Of a stretch of DNA of 64,000 nt, positions 63,400-64,000 are shown piece after piece (position 1 is the stretch's first letter; each line of letters starts with the position of its first letter). The notes under the pieces were generated by a model. That model had not been told where the DNA came from. It saw only the letters and a list, made by a program, of their open reading frames with translations, and made no database searches. The stretch covers positions 1 to 64,000 of the forward strand of contig NZ_SMNQ01000024.1 of NCBI RefSeq assembly GCF_004353505.1, read 5' to 3'. This DNA is from Streptomyces sp. WAC05374. GTDB lineage: Bacteria; Actinomycetota; Actinomycetes; Streptomycetales; Streptomycetaceae. The position numbers were made by a program, and so were the translations under genes.

Positions 63400-64000
63400 T
63401 ACGCACCCGCCCCCGCACGCGCACGGAGAAGAGCCGCGGGGGCGACGTCCTCGAGGGGCAGACCACGGCGAGCCGCGATCTCCTCGGGACGCTGCAGGCC
63501 CTTGAGGGCCTCCACGGTCGCGTGCACGATGTTGATCGCGTTGTCGGAGCCGAGCGACTTCGACAGGATGTCGTGAACGCCGGCGCACTCGAGCACGGCA
63601 CGCACCGGGCCACCGGCGATAACACCGGTACCGGGGGAAGCCGGCTTGAGCAGGACGACGCCCGCGGCCTTCTCACCCTGGATCGGGTGCGGGATGGTGC
63701 CCTGGATACGGGGAACCTTGAAGAAGTGCTTCTTGGCCTCCTCCACACCCTTGGCGATGGCGGCCGGCACCTCCTTGGCCTTGCCGTAACCGACACCCAC
63801 GGTGCCGTCACCGTCGCCCACCACGACCAGCGCGGTGAAGCTGAAGCGACGACCACCCTTCACAACCTTGGCGACGCGGTTGATCGCGACAACGCGCTCA
63901 ACGTACGCGGTCTTCTCGGCGGCAGCAGCGCCGCCGTCACGGCCCTTCCGGTCCCGCCGCTCGCCGCCACCGGCACCGCTTCCGCGGCGCTGGGGTCCAG
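63399..64000 (-). CDS. rpsE: 30S ribosomal protein S5 (5' end cut by window)
   Basis: About 200 residues visible. The N-terminal tail GPQRRGSGAGGGERRDRKGR is actinobacterial; the core VVKGGRRFSFTALVVVGDGD and GECAGV-type block (VLECAGVHDILSKSLGSDNA) are intact. The start codon lies just beyond base 64000, and the preceding two bases fit ATG-GCT. Start of the visible spc block. Confidence 0.96.
   Translation of the reverse strand, partial: GPQRRGSGAGGGERRDRKGRDGGAAAAEKTAYVERVVAINRVAKVVKGGRRFSFTALVVVGDGDGTVGVGYGKAKEVPAAIAKGVEEAKKHFFKVPRIQGTIPHPIQGEKAAGVVLLKPASPGTGVIAGGPVRAVLECAGVHDILSKSLGSDNAINIVHATVEALKGLQRPEEIAARRGLPLEDVAPAALLRARAGAGA

Noticed and set aside
1..64000. Biosynthetic gene cluster, prophage or defence island
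   Set aside because: No core synthases, integrase, phage or defence proteins; gene order is conserved actinobacterial core.

Overview
The window is chromosomal DNA of a Streptomyces or a very close relative. The evidence is the very high GC with G/C at third codon positions, the developmental regulators bldM and whiD, a cluster of transmembrane Ser/Thr kinases, strong G-rich Shine-Dalgarno sites, many GTG starts, and a gene order that matches the Streptomyces core. The run groES-groEL1, tsaD-rimI-tsaB, alr, nnr, glmS, glmM, rpsI-rplM, truA, rplQ-rpoA-rpsK-rpsM-rpmJ-infA also resembles the corresponding block of Mycobacterium tuberculosis, so this is old actinobacterial core. No tRNA, rRNA, CRISPR array, prophage or full-length IS was found.

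Layout. 1-8443: four tandem minus-strand Ser/Thr kinase-family proteins. The first is cut by the window edge and carries the only in-frame TTA codon I could find in the window. The third has lost its catalytic residues and looks like a pseudokinase. 8602-10591: an exported serine hydrolase and an alpha/beta hydrolase. 10728-16716: glpD, a nucleotide-sugar dehydrogenase lacking its catalytic cysteine, and the guaB3 and guaB genes. 16915-19058: a ShbA-type sigma factor, bldM and whiD. 19181-21710: a LysR regulator divergent from a MOSC protein, then a short-chain dehydrogenase. 21917-27545: a DeoR/LacI-hybrid regulator and a carbohydrate ABC transporter with a hydroxyacid dehydrogenase; both share an operator-like half-site. 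27616-29841: groES-groEL1 under two CIRCE elements.

29929-34031: two paralogous lipoprotein polysaccharide deacetylases, a methyltransferase and small proteins. 34028-49252: a long housekeeping block for tRNA t6A synthesis (tsaB, tsaD, tsaE), RimI, alanine racemase, NAD(P)HX repair, AcpS, GlmS, GlmM and CoaA, interrupted by a DrrAB-like ABC exporter and a DUF389 protein. A 65-codon gene here has an IdeR/DmdR-like iron box just upstream. 49362-50366: the rplM-rpsI operon. 50615-55029: a Ser/Thr kinase with a SecD P1-head-like extracytoplasmic domain, a MITE-like element of about 246 bp, an ABC-F ATPase and a membrane protein. 55000-64000: truA and the alpha/spc ribosomal block (rplQ to rpsE), with secY split from rplO by a terminator.

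The genes serve central growth functions (translation, Sec export, wall precursors, guanine nucleotides, chaperones) next to developmental control and kinase signalling. The least explained parts are the pseudokinase, the SecD-like kinase, the Cys-less dehydrogenase and GuaB3, the iron-box small protein, and the repeat element whose ends sit on the stop codons of two genes.
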